Source of the DNA: Nissolia schottii | Taxonomy: Eukaryota > Streptophyta > Magnoliopsida > Fabales > Fabaceae | Direction of reading: 5' to 3' | Length of the DNA: 64,000 nt | NCBI GenBank assembly: GCA_003254905.1 | Contig: QANU01068405.1 | Coordinates: forward strand, 58,843-122,842 | Part shown: positions 59,007-64,000 of the stretch, piece by piece | How positions within the stretch are numbered: the first letter of the stretch is position 1 | Layout of the letters: every line of letters begins with the position of its first letter | The notes under the pieces: model-generated | Seen by the model: the letters and a program-made list of their open reading frames with translations, nothing else | What the model was told of the DNA's origin: nothing | Databases searched by the model: none | Made by a program: the position numbers and the translations under genes

Positions 59007-59656
59007 CAGATCATCTTTCAAACAATCAGCTAGAACTGTTCAGAAATTCTTTTTAGGTTGTCTTTCTGGTATCCAAGGCTTAGCCTTGAGTAATCTAGAT
59101 CGATCTGTGTTGTGCACCTGGCTATGACGGTGAGTCTACCAACGGGGATAACTACGTACACAAGGTCTCGAACTCCAAACTTTGCTTAAGCGATAACCAC
59201 TTGGACCAACCCCTGTTGGTACATTGCTGCAAATTTGAGAAAGGAAAAGTCAAATTTCCATTTTATAAATTTGAAAAAAATCACATTATTAAAATTCTCT
59301 TAAGTTAGACCGATTGTCTAACTAAGAAGAGTTTGCAAACTTCCATTGTTAAAAGGAGACGCGGAAGCAACACAGGAACCAGTACGTTGATTGTTAATTG
59401 TTAATTATAATGATGAAAAAGGAAACCTTCAAAGCTTGTGTAACTTTTCATTTATTTGAAATTTAGAATTGACAATAAGGCGCACAAATGAATTTTTTTT
59501 ATCGTTAGAGTTGAATTATAGACATAAACAGATAACATCTAATTAATTTTTTTTTTCATGTGGTCGTGGATATGCTAACTTCTGTTCTGAGTGAATTAAT
59601 ATTAGAAAGTTTAAATAAAATAAGAACTTAATTGTATGCACCGATGATGATGTAAA

Positions 59657-59883
59657 TGTTGAAATCCATGGTACCAGGAGAGCAAAAAAGAGAGAATACA
59701 AACTCAATATGCAAAGTGAAATTGAGAGAATGAGAAAAATTACAAACTACAAGTAGTGCAGGCCTATATATAGGCTCCTGACAACCACTAACCATTAGCT
59801 AAACCATTAGCTAATCTTAACTAACTATTACAATTATTAATCACAATTACAATTATCAACTATATCATCTATATATTCTAATA
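59657..59883 (-). repeat. 3' LTR of the 2.08 kb element (227 bp)
   Basis: Differs from the other LTR mainly by a 13 bp tandem duplication (ATTAGCTAAACC type, about 59797-59812) and a few substitutions. A CCTATATATAGG TATA-like palindrome is present in both. Confidence 0.88.
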
Positions 59884-61504
59884 CCCCCCCGGCAAGCTGG
59901 ACCATGTGCACTAACATGTCCAGCTTGGAAACAACGATACAAAGAAAAATCAAAACCAACAGTAACCACCGAAGTCCCTTGTTCCTGGAAGTCTTTGACT
60001 TTCACTGAAGCCCCTTCGACCTTCCTCCAATGTGAAGTCTTCGACTCTCACTGAAGCCCCTTCGACCTTCCTCCAACGTCTCAACGGCACCGGTTGCAAA
60101 CGGTTTCAACACAGGAACAATGATCAAATGCCATCATAGGCAAAACACATGGCAAAAGCAAATGGTCCCATCATATCCAAAGCTTAACCACCAACTCGGC
60201 AGAAGCAAACAAAGCTCAATTATCAAGTGCAGAAGCTGAAATCCGACGCTTAACCACCCAAGATAAGAGCAAATATAAAGTCATAAGGCCAACAGAATAT
60301 GAACCAATGCTTAGCCATGTCACACACTGATATGAATCAAAGCCGCACAAGGCTAACAAAGCAGAAACTTGACAGAATTTAACAGCCAAACTAGCAGCAA
60401 TAGTTCAGATAATATCTCTCAACAAAATCTAAACCAAACTCAGCAAGAAACAATACTTGAACCCTAGACAACACATTGTGCAGGTCCAATAACCTTTCTT
60501 CATCAGGAATTTGCAGAAATACATGCTTGACAGGTGGCAATACAAACTGCATCCAACTGATTTTGTGCATCAACCACCGAAGGAGACATAAACTCACATC
60601 TGAATACTCTTCACCAGTTCATACAACCAAAGTCAGAGTCTCTTTTACATCACAGTAACATTCAACAAACGGAATTGATATCAGCCACAATAGGTAAATC
60701 AAGTATGTAGAATTTCAGAAATCAACAAACCAACAAGTCACAAACAAGAACGATCTAACAAGATTGAAGAACTGTGGCAGCGATAACCTCATTGAAGAAA
60801 CTCAGCCATGAACGGAGCAAACAGCAACAACAACGGCTCCACCTCAAGGCGCCGAAGAGAGAAACTGAAACTGGAACAGAAACTGAAACAGAAACTGCAG
60901 CTACAGAGGATTGCAGAGTCAATAGCAACAGATCTGGAAGTCTGAACCACGGCCTTCCGCCAATGCAACCGCCTCGTCTCCTCCGCAAGGAGATCTCGGC
61001 GCGTACAAGCTCTTTCTTCCACCATCGCAGCCGCCTCGACTCCTCCGCAAGGAGATCGTGGCGTGTACAGCCTCTACAACAACCCGTGCTCCTCGAACTG
61101 TCATTCTCTCCAGCGCGAAGAATTGCTGCTCGCAATCGAAGACCGGTGTGAGTTGCACGCACACTGAAATTTGAAATCGCAAGCACGGAGCTCAAGCATC
61201 ATGATCGCAAGATTTCTGCAACCAGATCTAAACTTTCACTTAAATTTGAAATCACACGCACGGACCTCAAATCACAAGCTCCATGACCGCAAGATTTCTG
61301 GAACCAGATCTGAACTTTGGAGTGAAAAGGAAACGGAGAAGAGAGAGAAAGAACGGTAGAGATGTTGGAAAGGAATCGGGGCAAAAAGAAAAAAACGCTG
61401 TGAGAGGAAATGCATTGGTTTTCTGAGAAAATAAAAGAAAACGGAAGAAAATGAAAAGAAAAAAAAAGGAAAAAAAAATGAGGTGCGGAAGCTTTAAGGT
61501 GGAT
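59884..61504 (-). other. Interior of the 2.08 kb element, no retroviral genes
   Basis: Two tandem repeats are visible: a unit of about 50 bp (CACTGAAGCCCCTTCGACC) at 59985-60085 and a unit of about 75 bp (ATCGCAAGATTTCTGCAACC / ACCGCAAGATTTCTGGAACC) at 61165-61318. A third pair, CTCCTCCGCAAGGAGATC with an internal hairpin, lies at about 60976 and 61036. Frames on both strands (60755-61195 and others) are mutually overlapping and unlike known proteins. Confidence 0.55.
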
Positions 61505-61522
61505 GCCATGGCTCTGATACCA
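61505..61522 (-). promoter_or_regulatory. tRNA-Met primer binding site
   Basis: On the minus strand TGGTATCAGAGCCATGGC abuts the 5' LTR of the 2.08 kb element. Confidence 0.85.
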
Positions 61523-61736
61523 TGTTGAAATCCATGGTACCAGGAGAGAAAAAAGAGAGAATAGAAACTCAATATGCAAAGTGAAACTGAGAGAATGAGA
61601 AAAATTACAAACTACAAGTAGTGCAGGCCTATATATAGGCTCCTGACAACCACTAACCATTAGCTAATCTTAACTAACTATTACAATTATTAATCACAAT
61701 TACAATTATCAACTATATCATCTATATATTCTAATA
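61523..61736 (-). repeat. 5' LTR of the 2.08 kb element (214 bp)
   Basis: Direct repeat of 59657-59883; adjacent to the primer site, so it is the 5' LTR on the minus strand. Confidence 0.88.
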
Positions 61737-62011
61737 GTAAAATAATTTTACAATGTTATCCAAACAAATGATTTTACATATATGACTATTTGTGTAATGG
61801 ATAAAAGAGTCACTTACTTTTACTTATGTCACAAAATTTGATAACATAATGTAAAATTAATGTATAATAATTAAACTCTTATTTTATTTGAACTTTCTAT
61901 TATTGAGTTTGTCAATAGCCCAATGATCCAAATGTTAAAAAATAATTTTTTAAAAATTATTATTAGAGTGTTTATTGATATTCATATTATACTAATATCC
62001 TTTATGGAGTT

Positions 62012-62048
<37 letters not shown>

Positions 62049-62075
62049 TATACTAATATCCTTTATTGATTTTAT

Positions 62076-62109
<34 letters not shown>

Positions 62110-62229
62110 TTTATAAATTAGTGACTCACATTTAATGAAGTCACTATTTTTTATAAATTTTCTTTTAAAATAAAAACATGAATTTCAGTATCATTCATTA
62201 GTTTTTAGCAGGTATTGATATCTTTTTTT

Positions 62230-62230
62230 N
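62230..62230. other. Single ambiguous base at an insertion junction
   Basis: One N exactly where copy B departs from copy A. The left border of the LTR remnant may be misassembled or trimmed. Confidence 0.95.
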
Positions 62231-62706
62231 CTTCTTCAACAATTGTGAATCAATTGTGGCACCGTAGTGATCGGTGTGGTTTTGTAAACACCGTGGTGTT
62301 CGGTGTGTTTCTGATTATCACCGTAGTGTTCGGTGAGGGCATTATGTAACCAGGGGAACGGGTTGTTCTCTTGTAGTTGTCGGTGTAAGTGCCTCGGGGT
62401 GAGGTTGTACACAACACAAGTTTACATAGTGGAAAAATCCCTGAATCAGAACAGGGGACTGGACGTAGCCTTCGGTGGTTGAAGGTGAACCAGGATAAAT
62501 TCTCTGATGTGATCTTTCTTATCCCTACACTTTTACATTCAGCAATTTACAATTTCCGCTGCATTTAACATCATTATCTATTCGGTAATTGCTGGGTCTT
62601 GTTCTTAATTTGGGGATTAGGGTTTCACATTTTCAAAGAAACAAAAATCCGAGAAAAATAAGAGAAACCTAATTCACCCCCCCTCTTAGGTTGCTATCCT
62701 GAGTTA
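62231..62706 (+). mobile_element. Copia LTR remnant (SIRE/Maximus-like)
   Basis: Not present in copy A, where about 65 bp of AT-rich DNA (about 1477-1542) lies instead. The stretch ending AATTCACCCCCCCTCTTAGGTTGC, preceded by GGTTGAAGGTGAACCAGG-type sequence, resembles the right end of plant copia LTRs of the Sirevirus group. The beginning is missing at the N. Identity rests on remembered LTR-end features only. Confidence 0.5.
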
Positions 62707-63938
62707 CATGGTATATACTAAAAATAAAACATTTTTTTAATTGATTTTCTCATCAATTGAAGTTTGGAATGAGCTGATTCATCAAACAGCTAGTTCACCC
62801 TTATAAAGGGAGTGCAGAAGGGGAGATTACGTCTTCAGGAAAGTTTCTTATATTTTTTTTTATTGACTAATATTATTCCTTTATTAATATACAAAAATTA
62901 CAGAGTATGAAGCATACAAAAGTTGTATACAAAATTAAATTATTTTATGTAGTCAATCCAATCTTTGAAAGATATATTGCTAAATTATAGAATCATTGAA
63001 TTATGCGTGAATTCATGGAAAAAAAATAAAGAGTTAATATAAACTCTGTAGATTGAAAAGAAAATAAAATAAAAATTATAATAATATTTTAAGGATTGTA
63101 TGGTATGAGATAGTCTATCTACATCATCGGTAATCTGACTTTTAAATTATCTGGTAATATACATTGATTTTTTTATGCGAGTTGCGATAAGATTGCTGGT
63201 AATTTGAATTACTTAGGTAATCCACATTTTTTTTAAAGTGATAATGTAAAATGTCTATCTGAATTAACACATCTAGATAATCCTAAATAATAATAATAAT
63301 ACTAATAATACTAGTAATAATGAAAAAAATAAATAGAAATAATAATAATAATACTAAAATAAAAATAATGATAATATAATAATAATAATAATAATAAAAG
63401 TAATGACGACGACGATGATAATATAATGATGATGATGATGATGATGATAAGTAACATATATTACCTCGTAATCTTTTTTATATGCCAAACAAAGTAATGT
63501 AAATTCTAAGTTACATTATCTATGCATACGAAACACAACAATGTAACATTACCAGCAATTTAAAAGATGATAATTTTTCTAAAAGGTAATCCATATTGAT
63601 TAACATCTCTCAGTAATCCTAAATAATAATAATAACAATAATAATAATAATAAAATAATTTTAAAAATAATAATGAAAATAAAAATAGTAATGAAAAAAA
63701 ATCATATAATAAAAATAAATAAAAATAATAATAGTAATAACTAATAATAATAAAATAAAAATAACGACGACAACAACGATGACAATTAGGACAACAACAA
63801 CAACAACAACAACAATAACAACAATATGTAATGTACATTACGTTGTAATCCTTTTTATATATCAAACAAGGTAATGTAAATTCCCAGCTGTATAACCTAG
63901 GCATACCAAGCACAATAATGTAACGTTACCAACAATTT

Positions 63939-64000
63939 TGTGAATGTTCATGAAGAATGTTTTGATGAAGACAAATGAAGCAAGTTTCCAAAGGTCCAAG
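63939..64000. other. End of window, unassigned
   Basis: Sequence beyond the duplicated block. Too short to identify. Confidence 0.5.

Larger units (their letters stand above)
59657..61736 (-). mobile_element. Non-autonomous copia-type LTR element, 2.08 kb
   Basis: LTRs 59657-59883 and 61523-61736 share TGTTGAAATCCATGGTACC and end TATTCTAATA on the plus strand, so element ends are TA...CA on its own (minus) strand. The perfect target duplication is GTAAA (59652-59656, 61737-61741); copy A has the unoccupied site at 1007-1011. On the minus strand TGGTATCAGAGCCATGGC (61522-61505) is the tRNA-Met primer site, and a G7 polypurine tract abuts the other LTR at 59884-59890. The interior of about 1.6 kb has no gag or pol: a LARD/TRIM-like passenger. 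Confidence 0.92.
58600..63938. repeat. Segmental duplication, copy B
   Basis: Aligns with 1-2605 plus 7763-7960. It carries two insertions of its own, 59657-61736 and 62231-62706, and an extra stretch of about 60 bp near 59105-59175. The noncoding parts contain (AT)n at 62022-62042 and 62080-62106 and AAT/GAT/AAC microsatellites at 63285-63830, with repeat counts unlike copy A. Confidence 0.88.

Noticed and set aside
60755-61195. Overlapping frames on both strands in the 2.08 kb element
   Set aside because: Mutually overlapping, repeat-derived, unlike known proteins; the element is non-autonomous.

Overview
This is plant nuclear DNA, almost certainly from a legume and perhaps from the Vigna/Phaseolus group. 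It is AT-rich and full of trinucleotide microsatellites. It carries a spliced plant receptor-kinase gene and is mostly built of nested transposable elements. Species and chromosome cannot be read from the sequence. There are two assembly gaps (34410-34585 and a single N at 62230). No tRNA, rRNA or CRISPR array was found.

Host genes. The only host gene that looks intact is a minus-strand S-domain (G-type lectin) receptor-like kinase. Its eight exons lie between 58931 and 45290, and splice sites read by eye give one continuous frame of about 788 codons. Exons 4 and 5 are about 9.8 kb apart because intron 4 holds a decayed Ty1/copia element (47123-55840). That element carries two later insertions: a small TRIM-like element in its gag and a 3.4 kb solo LTR in its reverse transcriptase. 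A second copy of the kinase 5' end and upstream region lies at the left edge (1-7960), and a more diverged third piece of upstream DNA lies at 38076-38206 and 41514-41800. The locus is therefore a degraded tandem array. The two good copies act as empty-site references for insertions in each other.

Left part (2606-18090): a non-autonomous LTR retrotransposon (2606-7762) is split by a 3.0 kb solo LTR. Then come noncoding DNA, a broken plant-mobile-domain gene (about 10685-11880) and a 4.7 kb solo LTR (13044-17770).

Centre (18091-35362): a 17.3 kb CACTA (En/Spm) DNA transposon has CACTAC...GTAGTG ends and a TAA target duplication. It contains subterminal arrays of a TTACCGTCGG motif, a five-exon Transposase_24-like gene and a tnp2-type transposase gene with late lesions. 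The long 5'UTR intron of the first gene is TA-rich, and a near genome-length endogenous pararetrovirus of the Caulimoviridae (19667-27230, florendovirus-like) sits in it. The viral movement, capsid, zinc-finger, protease, RT, RNase H and second-ORF regions are all recognisable. At least four stop codons and two frameshifts break them, and the protease active site is altered, so it is a fossil.

Right part (58600-64000): the duplicated block carries a 2.1 kb non-autonomous copia-type element and a copia LTR remnant. The layers nest as follows: virus in TA repeat in CACTA intron; and TRIM plus solo LTR in copia in receptor-kinase intron. Exact target duplications support most of the layers.
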